In this document: positions 8,692 to 16,867 of the stretch, piece after piece
Numbering within the stretch: position 1 is the first letter of the stretch
Layout: the number at the start of each line of letters is the position of its first letter
DNA from: Streptomyces cavernicola
Lineage (GTDB): Bacteria > Actinomycetota > Actinomycetes > Streptomycetales > Streptomycetaceae
Assembly: GCF_029968035.1 (NCBI RefSeq)
Contig: NZ_JASCIQ010000053.1
Span: forward strand, 1-52,914
DNA: 52,914 nucleotides
Direction: 5' to 3'
The notes under the pieces: model-generated
Database searches by the model: none
Told to the model about the DNA's origin: nothing
The model's input: the letters and a program-made list of their open reading frames with translations, nothing else
Position numbers and translations under genes: made by a program

Positions 8692-9519
8692 TCAGCGGGC
8701 GTCGTCCGGCAGGAGCCGGGCGAGGGTGCGCACCGCGCGGTACTGGAGGGTCTTGATCGCGCCCTCGTTCTTACCCATGACGCGGGCGGTCTCGGCGACC
8801 GAGAGGCCCTGCAGGAAGCGCAGCGTGACGCACTCCTGCTGTTGCGGGTTGAGTCGGCGCACGGCTTCGAGCAGTGCGGCGTTGGAGAGGGACTCCAGGA
8901 CGGAGTCCTCGGGGCTGCGCTCGACCTCGTTCGCGTCGAGCATTTCGCCGGTGGTGACTTCCAGGCGGAAGCGGCTGGACTTGAAGTGGTCGGCGACGAG
9001 GTTGCGGGCGATCGTCACGAGCCAGGCGCCGAAGTCGCGGCCCTGCCAGGTGAAGGTGCCGATGCGGCGCAGGGCGCGCAGAAAAGTCTCGCTGGTCAGG
9101 TCCTCGGCAGTGGCTTTGCCGCCGACGCGGTAGTAGATGTAGCGGTAGACGGTGTCGCTGTACTGGTCGTAGAGGCGGCCGAAGGCGTCGGCCTCGCCGG
9201 CCTGGGCGCGTTCGACCAGGTCCATCATGCGGGCGCTGTCGCTGTCCGCGGCGGGGCGGCGGGCGGTGGTCGACGTGGCGCCGGAGCGGCCGCGTCTGCC
9301 GGCGGCATGCCGGCCGTCGGGGCGGCGCCCTTCGGCGACGGCGGTGCGCGTCGGCCCCTTCCCGAGGCCCTCGGCCAGCGCGTAGCAGGGGGCGGTTGGT
9401 GCAGGAACGGCGAATGCGGGTACGGCGTACGCGGTGGGGACGAAGCCGCGCAAGCGGTCGGCGACCGTTGCGCGCAGCGTAGCCAGGCCCGAGGTGTCAA
9501 CCCCGACGTGTGGGTACAC
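8692..9519 (-). CDS. bldN: ECF sigma factor BldN, with N-terminal pro-extension
   Basis: Sigma-BldN directs transcription of chaplin and rodlin genes during aerial hyphae formation. The 275-residue protein has an N-terminal extension of about 95 residues, rich in Ala, Pro and Arg, typical of the BldN pro-protein that is removed by proteolysis. Region 2 follows (AFGRLYDQYSDTVYRYIYYR to TFLRALRRIGTFTW, about residues 112-160), then region 4 (LNPQQQECVTLRFLQGLSVA through MGKNEGAIKTLQYRAV, about 215-265). GTG 9519 has GGGAG four bases upstream. Its gene order with rsbN and the hem cluster is that of other streptomycetes. Confidence 0.92.
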   Translation of the reverse strand: MYPHVGVDTSGLATLRATVADRLRGFVPTAYAVPAFAVPAPTAPCYALAEGLGKGPTRTAVAEGRRPDGRHAAGRRGRSGATSTTARRPAADSDSARMMDLVERAQAGEADAFGRLYDQYSDTVYRYIYYRVGGKATAEDLTSETFLRALRRIGTFTWQGRDFGAWLVTIARNLVADHFKSSRFRLEVTTGEMLDANEVERSPEDSVLESLSNAALLEAVRRLNPQQQECVTLRFLQGLSVAETARVMGKNEGAIKTLQYRAVRTLARLLPDDAR

Positions 9520-9928
9520 GGGACTCCCAGAGGCAGAGCTTCCATCACGTGCAGTGTGGGACCGTTCACCCGTCGTAGCGACGTGTGGGGTCCTTAATGC
9601 GTCTGAGGAGAATAACGCTTCGTGCAGGGAGCGCTACACCCAGTTGCTCAAATCATCGATTCCGTCGCTTCTGTTACGGATCTTCGCTGCTTCAAGTACC
9701 GCAGAGTGAGCAGTTGTTGATCGGATTAGACCGTGATCTGTCTGAGTGCGGGGCGTGTTGTGGTCGAGTTCCCCGAACAGGACTGGCGGGCCCGGCAGGC
9801 GGGTAACAGGTACCGATCGGCTCGTACGGAGCTCAGGAGCGCGCCGTGCACGGACCGTGCACGGCGGCCGGGCCCCGCCGGTCACGGGGAGTACGCGGAG
9901 GTCGCGGGGTTCGAGGGGCAGTTGGGGC
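9520..9928. other. bldN upstream control region
   Basis: No convincing gene lies in these 409 bp between bldN and the HAD-IB phosphatase gene, both on the minus strand. The segment 9590-9735 is markedly AT-richer than its surroundings, as expected of a regulated promoter, and contains the BldD-like box at 9697-9709. The remainder up to 9928 is GC-rich; only short overlapping ORFs of poor codon quality are present. Confidence 0.6.
9697..9709. promoter_or_regulatory. Candidate BldD box upstream of bldN
   Basis: TACCGCAGAGTGA (reverse complement TCACTCTGCGGTA) matches TnACnC(A/T)GnGTnA with one mismatch. It is about 180 bp upstream of the bldN start. bldN is an established direct target of BldD in S. 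coelicolor. Occupancy here is inferred. Confidence 0.5.
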
Positions 9929-10897
9929 TCAGCGGCGGCGGCGGTGCAGGGCGACGGCGGCGGCCGTGCCCCCGGCGATCGCGCCCACGCCGGCGGCGGC
10001 CGGGATGCCGATCTTGGCCGCCTTGCGACCGGTGCGATAGTCGCGCAGCCGCCAGTCCAGCTCGCGTGCGTGCTTGCGCAGTTTGGTGTCGGGGTTGATC
10101 GCGTACGGGTGGCCCACGAGCGACAGCATCGGGATGTCGTTGTGCGAGTCGCTGTACGCGGCGCAGCGGCCGAGGTCCAGGCCCTCCGCGGTGGCGAGGG
10201 CGCGCACCGCCTCGGCCTTCGCGGGGCCGTGCAGGGGTTCGCCGACGAGCTTTCCGGTGTAGACGCCGTCGACGGACTCGGCGACGGTGCCGAGCGCGCC
10301 GGTCAGGCCGAGGCGGCGGGCGATGATCGTCGCGGTCTCGACGGGGGCGGCGGTGACGAGCCAGACCTTCTGGCCCGCGTCCAGGTGCGCCTGGGCGAGG
10401 GCGCGGGTGCCCGGCCAGATGCGCTCCGCCATGTACTCGTCGTAGATCTCCTCGCCGATGGACATCAACTCGGCGACGCGGTGGCCCTTGACGATGGACA
10501 GGGCGCTGTCGCGGGCGTCCTGCATGTGCTCCGGGTCCTCGACGCCGGCGATCCTGAACCACGCCTGCTGCCAGGCGAATCGGGCCAGCTCCTGGCGCTG
10601 GAAGAACTTGCGCTTGTAGAGGCCGCGGCCGAAGTGGAAGAGGGCGGCGCCCTGCATGACGGTGTTGTCGAGGTCGAAGAAGGCTGCGGCCCGCTCGTCG
10701 CCCACGACCGGGAACTCCGGTTCCGCGGGCGCCGCCGTTTCGGCGGCCTCGGCGGACTCCAGGGATTCCTCGGCGAGTTGCTCCTGCGAGGACTTGCGCG
10801 CTGCCTCCGCCGAGGCCTCGCCTGCGAGCACGCTGCGCGCGGTGGCGGAGCGCCTACGGGGGGTGAGCCATCCGAGAGCGGCCATGTCCGTGAGCAT
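9929..10897 (-). CDS. HAD-IB family phosphatase
   Basis: This 322-residue protein contains an HAD subfamily IB (SerB-like) hydrolase domain: the nucleophile motif AAFFDLDNTVMQG near residue 71, the LVTAAP motif II Thr near residue 182, and the CAAYSDSHNDIPML motif IV near residue 243. Before it is a non-conserved Glu/Ala-rich stretch of about 60 residues. At the C-terminus is a hydrophobic segment (IGIPAAAGVGAIAGGTAAAVAL) followed by RRRR, which looks like a membrane anchor with cytoplasmic positive residues. The start is ATG 10897 or in-frame ATG 10885; neither has a strong ribosome-binding site. Streptomyces carries this gene beside bldN. The substrate is unknown. Confidence 0.85.
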   Translation of the reverse strand: MLTDMAALGWLTPRRRSATARSVLAGEASAEAARKSSQEQLAEESLESAEAAETAAPAEPEFPVVGDERAAAFFDLDNTVMQGAALFHFGRGLYKRKFFQRQELARFAWQQAWFRIAGVEDPEHMQDARDSALSIVKGHRVAELMSIGEEIYDEYMAERIWPGTRALAQAHLDAGQKVWLVTAAPVETATIIARRLGLTGALGTVAESVDGVYTGKLVGEPLHGPAKAEAVRALATAEGLDLGRCAAYSDSHNDIPMLSLVGHPYAINPDTKLRKHARELDWRLRDYRTGRKAAKIGIPAAAGVGAIAGGTAAAVALHRRRR

Positions 10898-11038
10898 AGC
10901 GATTCTGTTCGGTGACGACGGAGTCGAGCGCGTTCGGAGCCTGTGAACTCTCCGCTACCGCACCGTTAATCACTGTGACGGCGGCCGGGTGTGGCCCGGG
11001 TGGCTCCGGTCCGTGCGCGGGCGCGCGAGAATGGCCGT

Positions 11039-11317
11039 ATGAGTCCCATTTTTCGGCGTGCGGAGAAGAAGCGGCCCGAGGATCGCGTGGTGACCTTGAT
11101 CGGTAAGCCGGGCTGCCATCTGTGCGATACGGCACAGGAAGTGATCGAAAAGGTCTGCGGAGAGACGGGTGCCGCTTGGGAGAAGAAGGACATCACGCAG
11201 GACGAGGAGTTGCACCGCAAGTACTGGGAGCAGATTCCCGTGATCCTTGTGGACGGGGCCCAGCACGACTTCTGGCGCGTCAATGAAGATCGTCTACGGC
11301 GGGCTCTGACCGCTTAG
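11039..11317 (+). CDS. Glutaredoxin-family (thioredoxin-fold) protein
   Basis: The 92-residue product is a small glutaredoxin-like protein. The strand VVTLIGKPGCHLCDTAQ carries the redox-active CxxC (Cys26 and Cys29), and QIPVILVDG contains the cis-Pro typical of the fold. It begins at ATG 11039. It lies 345 bp before rex on the same strand and is divergent from the HAD-IB phosphatase. A role in thiol redox balance is inferred from the fold; its place beside the NADH sensor gene rex is conserved in Streptomyces. Confidence 0.85.
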   Translation: MSPIFRRAEKKRPEDRVVTLIGKPGCHLCDTAQEVIEKVCGETGAAWEKKDITQDEELHRKYWEQIPVILVDGAQHDFWRVNEDRLRRALTA

Positions 11318-11566
11318 TTGAGGGCGGCCCCGACGTGGGCTCGGGCGGTCGCGGGGCGGTGTGAGCCGGGTCGCGAACTGACCGGCCAGTCTGAAATTCG
11401 ATTACGATCGAGGGCGATTTGGTCTCGGGGGCTGAGAAATCGTGAGGAGTGTGTGCGGTTTTGCCCCCTTCGGGTCTTCAACGACGCAAGCGGCGTGCTG
11501 GTTCCAGTTCCGCGCACAACTGGCGCGTGACCCCGGTCACTTTGGCCGGACAAAACGGACACCATC

Positions 11567-11596
11567 TTTGTGCACGCGTTCACAAAGACATAGCCT
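11567..11596 (+). promoter_or_regulatory. Rex operator overlapping the rex-hemACD promoter
   Basis: TTGTGCACGCGTTCACAA at 11568-11585 matches the Rex operator consensus TTGTGAA-n4-TTCACAA with one mismatch. A -35 TTGTGC (11568-11573) and a -10 TAGCCT (11591-11596), 17 bp apart, place the operator over the -35 and spacer, so bound Rex would block polymerase. The gap 11318-11661 (344 bp) holds no gene and is AT-richer around 11390-11450. Confidence 0.85.
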
Positions 11597-11661
11597 GCAT
11601 TCGACGGGGCGGTCTGGGGACTTCTGGCCGCCTACAGCCCCGCTCTACCCGCAGGAGCACC

Positions 11662-12489
11662 GTGGCAACTGGCCGAACTCACCGACCGGCGACCCGCAGC
11701 CGAGGGATTCCCGAGGCCACCGTCGCCAGGCTTCCGCTGTACCTTCGCGCGCTGACCGCACTGTCGGAGCGCTCGGTTCCCACGGTCTCCTCCGAGGAGC
11801 TCGCGGCCGCCGCGGGGGTCAACTCCGCGAAGCTGCGCAAGGACTTCTCGTACCTCGGCTCGTACGGCACCCGCGGTGTCGGGTACGACGTCGAGTATCT
11901 CGTGTACCAGATCAGCCGTGAACTGGGGCTCACCCAGGACTGGCCGGTTGTGATCGTCGGTATCGGTAACCTCGGCGCGGCGCTTGCCAATTACGGCGGG
12001 TTCGCGTCCCGTGGCTTCCGGGTCGCCGCACTGATCGACGCCGACCCGAACATGGCCGGAACGCCGGTCGCGGGCATGCCCGTGCAGCACACCGACGAGC
12101 TCGAGAAGATCATCGCGGACAACGGCGTCTCCATCGGCGTGATCTCGACCCCCGCGGGCGCGGCCCAGCAGGTCTGCGACCGCCTGGTCGCCGCGGGCGT
12201 CACCTCGATCCTCAACTTCGCGCCGACCGTCCTGTCCGTCCCGGACGGCGTCGACGTGCGCAAGGTCGACCTCTCCATCGAGCTGCAGATCCTCGCCTTC
12301 CACGAGCAGCGCAAGGCCGGCGAGGAAGCCGGTGCCGAGGCCGTCGTCGCGGACGCCGTCGCCGAGGCCGCGGCCGCCGACGTGACGGCCGCCGGGAGCG
12401 CCGCGGAGGCCGCGCCGACCGCAGCCCGCGCCGAGAACACCGATCGCAAGGGACCCGACGGGGACGTGCCCGCCGTGATGCCGGCATGA
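11662..12489 (+). CDS. rex: Redox-sensing transcriptional repressor Rex
   Basis: Rex represses respiratory and heme genes when NADH/NAD+ is low and leaves DNA when it binds NADH. The 275-residue protein shows the winged-helix DNA-binding domain (VSSEELAAAAGVNSAKLRKD, about residues 40-60, with the conserved SYLGSYGTRGVGY) and the NADH Rossmann domain (VVIVGIGNLGAALANY, about 97-112). Its C-terminal 60 residues are a low-complexity Ala/Glu tail absent from short Rex proteins. AGGAG is four bases before GTG 11662. Its stop overlaps the hemA start (ATGA), and the operator upstream indicates autoregulation of the whole operon. Confidence 0.95.
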   Translation: MATGRTHRPATRSRGIPEATVARLPLYLRALTALSERSVPTVSSEELAAAAGVNSAKLRKDFSYLGSYGTRGVGYDVEYLVYQISRELGLTQDWPVVIVGIGNLGAALANYGGFASRGFRVAALIDADPNMAGTPVAGMPVQHTDELEKIIADNGVSIGVISTPAGAAQQVCDRLVAAGVTSILNFAPTVLSVPDGVDVRKVDLSIELQILAFHEQRKAGEEAGAEAVVADAVAEAAAADVTAAGSAAEAAPTAARAENTDRKGPDGDVPAVMPA

Positions 12490-14156
12490 GTCTCCTCGTC
12501 GTCGGCCTCAGCCACCGCAGCGCCCCGGTCAGCGTCCTGGAGCGCGCCGCGCTTCCTGCGGACGCCCAGGTCAAGCTCCTGCACGACACCGTCGCCGCCG
12601 AGCCCGCCACCGAGGCCGCGGTGCTCGCCACCTGCAACCGCATCGAGCTCTACGCCGACGTGGACAAGTTCCACGCGGGCGTCGCCGAGCTGTCCACGCT
12701 GCTCGCCCAGCACAGCGGCGTCGGCCTGGAGGAGCTCACTCCGTATCTGTACGTGCACTACGAGGACCGGGCCGTCCACCACCTGCTCTCGGTGGCGTGC
12801 GGGCTCGACTCCATGGTCGTCGGCGAGGGGCAGATCCTCGGCCAGATCAAGGACGCCCTGGCCACCTCGCAGGATCTGCACACCGCGGGCCGACTGCTGA
12901 ACGACCTCTTCCAGCAGGCCCTGCGGGTCGGCAAGCGCGCGCACTCCGAGACCGGCATCGACCGCGCCGGGCAGTCCCTGGTCACCTTCGGCCTGGAGCA
13001 GCTCGCCGACGGGGCGCCGGTGGACGAGTGGGCGGCGGGCAAGCGGGCGCTTGTGATCGGCGCCGGGTCGATGTCGTCGCTCGCCGCGGCGACGCTCGCG
13101 CGGGTCGGCGTGGCCGAGATCGTGGTCGCGAACCGTACGCAGGCTCGGGCCGAACGCCTTGTGGAGATTCTTTCCGAGTCCGGTACGGGCTGCTCCGCGA
13201 GGGTTGCGGAGATGGGCGCCGTGGGCGAGGAGCTGACACGAGTCGACGTCGTCGTCTCCTGCACGGGGGCCACGGGGCTTGTCCTCACCGGTGAGGCGGT
13301 CGCTGCCGCGGTTGCCTCCGGGGCTCGGCCTGATTCGGGGGCCGAGGCGCCCAGCCTTCGGGCTCCGGATGGGTCGTTGGTGGCTCGGCTTGCGGCGGCG
13401 GCTGCGCGGGATGGTCGTATCCCCGACGCCGGGTCGACCGTCGATGCCCCCGGCGTGGACTCCCTTGAGTTGCATGGCACTTGGGCCGGTAACGGGGCGG
13501 TGCTCGACAGCCCGGAGACGGGGCTGGACTCGTCCTCGTCCTGCCCGGTACCGGGGGCTGTGCCCACCCGTTCCGCCCCGGCGGAACGCATGCCCACAGC
13601 GGTACCGAAGGCCCGCCAGACGACCGGTGCCCCCGTGAAGCTTGCTCTGCTTGATCTCGCCATGCCGCGGGACATCGACGCCGCCGTGCATCGGATCGAC
13701 GGGGTGCGGCTTGTCGACATCGAGTCGCTCGCCGAGGCCTCCGCCGATGCGCCGATGGCCGCCGACGTGGACCAGGTGCGCACCATCGTCGCCGACGAGG
13801 TCGCCGCCTTCGGGGCCGCGCAGCGGGCCGCGCACATCACGCCGACCGTGGTCGCCCTGCGCACCATGGCCGCCGACGTCGTGCAGAGCGAACTGGCCCG
13901 GCTCCACGGCCGGTTGCCCGACCTGGACGAACGGCAGCAGGCCGAGATGACGCAGACCGTACGACGCGTCGTCGACAAACTCCTGCACGCTCCGACCGTG
14001 CGGGTCAAGCAGCTCGCGGCCGAGCCCGGCGGCGCCGAGTACGCGGACGCGCTGCGCACCCTCTTCGACCTCGACCCGCAGACGGTGGCCTCCGTATCCC
14101 GGGCGGACTCGAACAGCAACGACGACACCGATGCAAGGAACCGGGGGCGAGCATGA
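12486..14156 (+). CDS. hemA: Glutamyl-tRNA reductase
   Basis: HemA reduces glutamyl-tRNA to glutamate-1-semialdehyde with NADPH, the first committed step of heme, cobalamin and siroheme synthesis. The catalytic cysteine is Cys50 in VLATCNRIELY. GEGQILGQIKDAL (about residues 115-128) and the NADPH loop VIGAGSMSS (about 195) are present. At 556 residues it is about 100-130 longer than most HemA proteins because of an Ala/Pro/Ser-rich insertion between roughly residues 283 and 382, before LALLDLAMPRDID. It is coupled to rex upstream and hemC downstream by 4-nt overlaps and controlled through the Rex operator. Confidence 0.95.
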   Translation: MSLLVVGLSHRSAPVSVLERAALPADAQVKLLHDTVAAEPATEAAVLATCNRIELYADVDKFHAGVAELSTLLAQHSGVGLEELTPYLYVHYEDRAVHHLLSVACGLDSMVVGEGQILGQIKDALATSQDLHTAGRLLNDLFQQALRVGKRAHSETGIDRAGQSLVTFGLEQLADGAPVDEWAAGKRALVIGAGSMSSLAAATLARVGVAEIVVANRTQARAERLVEILSESGTGCSARVAEMGAVGEELTRVDVVVSCTGATGLVLTGEAVAAAVASGARPDSGAEAPSLRAPDGSLVARLAAAAARDGRIPDAGSTVDAPGVDSLELHGTWAGNGAVLDSPETGLDSSSSCPVPGAVPTRSAPAERMPTAVPKARQTTGAPVKLALLDLAMPRDIDAAVHRIDGVRLVDIESLAEASADAPMAADVDQVRTIVADEVAAFGAAQRAAHITPTVVALRTMAADVVQSELARLHGRLPDLDERQQAEMTQTVRRVVDKLLHAPTVRVKQLAAEPGGAEYADALRTLFDLDPQTVASVSRADSNSNDDTDARNRGRA

Positions 14157-15142
14157 CTCAGACCCAGAAGACGCAGAAGGCGCTTCGGCTCGGCACGCGC
14201 CGCAGCAAGCTCGCCATGGCGCAGTCCGGCCATGTCGCCGATGCCGTACGGGAGTTGACCGGACGGGACGTCGAGCTCGTCGAGATCACCACGTACGGCG
14301 ACACCTCGCGTGAGCACCTCGCGCAGATCGGCGGCACCGGCGTCTTCGTCACCGCCCTGCGCGACGCGCTGCTGCGCGGCGACGTCGACTTCGCCGTGCA
14401 CTCGCTCAAGGACCTGCCGACGACCCAGCCGGAGGACCTGGCGCTGGCGGCGATCCCGCGCCGCGAGGACCCGCGGGACGTGCTGATCGGCCGTGACGGG
14501 ATGACCCTCGCCGAGCTCACCGAGGCCGCCGAGGGCGGCGTCGTGCGCATCGGCACCGGCTCCCCCCGCCGCATGGCGCAGCTGAACGCCTGCGCGCGCC
14601 ACCGCGGCCTGCGCCTGGAGACCGTGCCGATCCGCGGCAACATCGACACCCGTATCGGGTTCGTACGCAACGGGGAGCTCGACGCCGTGGTGCTTGCCGC
14701 GGCCGGGCTCAACCGCAGCGGCAGGACGGACGAGGTGACCGAGTTCCTCGACCCGGACCACGTCCTGCCCGCCCCCGGCCAGGGTGCCCTGGCCATCGAG
14801 TGCACCGCGGCCAACGCGGAACTCGCCGCCACCCTCGCCGAGCTCGACGACCCGCTGACGCGCGTCGCCGTGACCGCCGAGCGTTCCCTGCTCGCCGCCC
14901 TGGAGGCCGGCTGCTCCGCACCCGTGGGAGCTCTCGCCGACTTGCTGGCCGACGACCAGGTTGTCAAGGAAATGCGCCTGCGCGGCGTCGTCGGTGCGAC
15001 CGACGGCTCCTCGCTGGTGCAGCTGTCCACCACCGGTCCCGTACCCACCACCCAAGACCAGGCCGAAGCGCTCGGCCGCGAACTCGCGGACGAGATGCTG
15101 GCCAAGGGTGCGGCCGGTCTGATGGGGGAGCGAGCACATTGA
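14153..15142 (+). CDS. hemC: Hydroxymethylbilane synthase (porphobilinogen deaminase)
   Basis: HemC joins four porphobilinogen units into hydroxymethylbilane in the cytoplasm. The 329-residue sequence has the full family pattern: LRLGTRRSKLAMAQSGHVAD at the start, HSLKDLPT, the phosphate-binding GTGSPRRMAQL, RGNIDTR, and the cofactor-anchoring cysteine Cys254 in LEAGCSAPVGA. The start ATG overlaps the hemA stop (ATGA), and its stop overlaps the TTG start of the next gene. The C-terminus is a little longer than in E. coli. Confidence 0.96.
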   Translation: MTQTQKTQKALRLGTRRSKLAMAQSGHVADAVRELTGRDVELVEITTYGDTSREHLAQIGGTGVFVTALRDALLRGDVDFAVHSLKDLPTTQPEDLALAAIPRREDPRDVLIGRDGMTLAELTEAAEGGVVRIGTGSPRRMAQLNACARHRGLRLETVPIRGNIDTRIGFVRNGELDAVVLAAAGLNRSGRTDEVTEFLDPDHVLPAPGQGALAIECTAANAELAATLAELDDPLTRVAVTAERSLLAALEAGCSAPVGALADLLADDQVVKEMRLRGVVGATDGSSLVQLSTTGPVPTTQDQAEALGRELADEMLAKGAAGLMGERAH

Positions 15143-16794
15143 GCCCCACCACCTCTGTACCTCAGGCGTCCTTCGGACCCGGACACGTCACCTTCCTCGG
15201 TGCCGGTCCGGGCGACCCGGGACTGCTCACACTGCGCGCCGTCGAGGCACTGGCAGGCGCGGACGTGCTGGTCGCCGAGCCCGAAGTGCTGGACGTCGTC
15301 CGTGCGCATGCGCGGGCCGGCGCGGAGCTCTCGGGCACGTCGCAGCAGGCCGAGGCTGACGAGTCATCAAGCCCCGCGGATGCCGCCAATCTTGTCATGG
15401 CGGCCGCACGCGGCGGCAAGCGGGTCGTCCGTGCCGTGAGCGGCGACCCGGGCCTGGACGCGGGCGTCGGCGAGGAGATGCTCGCCTGCGTCGCCGAGGG
15501 CATCCCCTTCGAGGTGGTGCCCGGCATCGCCGCCGCCGTGGGCGTGCCCGCGTACGCCGGTGTGCCGCTGCGGGACGAGCACGGCGCGGACGTCCGGTTC
15601 GTGGACGCCCGCACCGCCTCCGAGCGCTGCTGGACCGAGGTCGGCGCATCGGACGGCACGGTCGTCGTCTCCACCACCCTGGAGACCGTGGCCGCCGCCG
15701 CCGGCGAGCTGGTCGCCGCGGGCCGCAAGCCGGACACCCCGATGTCCGTCACCGTGGCCGGCACGACCACCCGCCAGCGCACCTGGAACGCCACGCTCGG
15801 CACGGTCGCGCAGGTCCTCAAGCAGGCCAAGGTGCTGCCCTCGCCGCAGGGCCACCAGCCCGTCATAGCCGTGGTCGGCGAGCGTTCCGCGGCCGCGCTG
15901 CGCGACCGTCTTTCGTGGTTCGAGTCCAAGCCGCTGTTCGGCTGGAAGGTGCTCGTGCCGCGCACGAAGGAGCAGGCGGCCTCGCTCTCCGACCAGCTCG
16001 TCTCGTACGGCGCCGTGCCGCACGAGGTGCCGACCATCGCCGTCGAGCCGCCGCGTACCCCCCAGCAGATGGAGCGGGCCGTCAAGGGCCTGGTCACCGG
16101 GCGGTACGAGTGGATCGCCTTCACGTCCGTCAACGCCGTCAAGGCGGTGCGGGAGAAGTTCGAGGAGTACGGGCTCGACGCCCGTGCCTTCGCCGGGATC
16201 AAGGTCGCCGCGGTCGGCGAGCAGACCGCCAAGGCGCTCATCGCCTTCGGCGTGAAGCCCGACCTGGTGCCGTCCGGCGAGCAGTCCGCCGCCGGTCTCC
16301 TGGAGGACTGGCCGCCGTACGACCCGGTCTTCGACCCGATCGACCGGGTGTTCCTGCCGCGCGCCGACATCGCCACCGAGACCCTGGTGGCCGGGCTGAT
16401 CGAGCTGGGCTGGGAGGTCGACGACGTCACGGCCTACCGGACCGTGCGCGCCTCGCCGCCGCCGGCGGAGACCCGTGAGGCCATCAAGGGCGGTGGCTTC
16501 GACGCGGTGCTGTTCACGTCGTCGTCGACGGTGCGGAACCTCGTCGGCATCGCGGGCAAGCCGCACAACGTCACGGTGATCGCCTGTATCGGCCCGGCCA
16601 CCGCGAAGACCGCGGAGGAGCACGGCCTGCGGGTCGACGTGATGGCGCCGGAGCCGTCCGTGCACAAGCTGGCCGAGGCGCTCGCCGAGTTCGGCGCCGC
16701 GCGTCGCGCCGCGGCCGTCGAGGCCGGCGAGGTCGTGACGCGGCCGAGCGAGCGCCGCCCCGGAGCACGGCGCCGGCGCGCGGCGACCAGCTGA
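15139..16794 (+). CDS. hemD: Fused uroporphyrinogen-III methyltransferase-like / uroporphyrinogen-III synthase
   Basis: The 551-residue protein joins two domains. Residues about 10-240 resemble a tetrapyrrole methylase (VTFLGAGPGDPGLLTLRAVE, EVVPGIAAAVGVPAYAGVPL). Residues about 260-520 are a HemD uroporphyrinogen-III synthase domain, which closes and inverts ring D (VLVPRTKEQAASLSDQLVSY, IAFTSVNAVKAVREKF, VLFTSSSTVRNLVG). In the methylase part the usual GGDP(F/Y)xFGRG block reads VSGDPGLDAGVGEE, so SAM-dependent activity may be lost. It starts at TTG 15139, overlapping the hemC stop, and ends with a basic tail. It completes the rex-hemACD operon. Confidence 0.9.
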   Translation: MSPTTSVPQASFGPGHVTFLGAGPGDPGLLTLRAVEALAGADVLVAEPEVLDVVRAHARAGAELSGTSQQAEADESSSPADAANLVMAAARGGKRVVRAVSGDPGLDAGVGEEMLACVAEGIPFEVVPGIAAAVGVPAYAGVPLRDEHGADVRFVDARTASERCWTEVGASDGTVVVSTTLETVAAAAGELVAAGRKPDTPMSVTVAGTTTRQRTWNATLGTVAQVLKQAKVLPSPQGHQPVIAVVGERSAAALRDRLSWFESKPLFGWKVLVPRTKEQAASLSDQLVSYGAVPHEVPTIAVEPPRTPQQMERAVKGLVTGRYEWIAFTSVNAVKAVREKFEEYGLDARAFAGIKVAAVGEQTAKALIAFGVKPDLVPSGEQSAAGLLEDWPPYDPVFDPIDRVFLPRADIATETLVAGLIELGWEVDDVTAYRTVRASPPPAETREAIKGGGFDAVLFTSSSTVRNLVGIAGKPHNVTVIACIGPATAKTAEEHGLRVDVMAPEPSVHKLAEALAEFGAARRAAAVEAGEVVTRPSERRPGARRRRAATS

Positions 16795-16816
16795 CGCGAG
16801 CAGGGTTCTTGGAGTC

Positions 16817-16849
16817 GGGCCCCGCATCCCTTCCCGGGGTGCGGGGCCC
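16817..16849. terminator. Terminator after hemD
   Basis: A 14-bp stem (16817-16830 with 16836-16849, one G-T pair) and a 5-nt loop, followed by TTTC. It separates the hem operon from the converging FAD oxidase gene. Confidence 0.85.
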
Positions 16850-16867
16850 TTTCGCGTACCCGGTGCT

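Noticed and set aside
11991..15309. Several long minus-strand ORFs opposite rex, hemA and hemC
   Set aside because: They are antisense shadows created by high GC3; the plus-strand genes carry complete family signatures.
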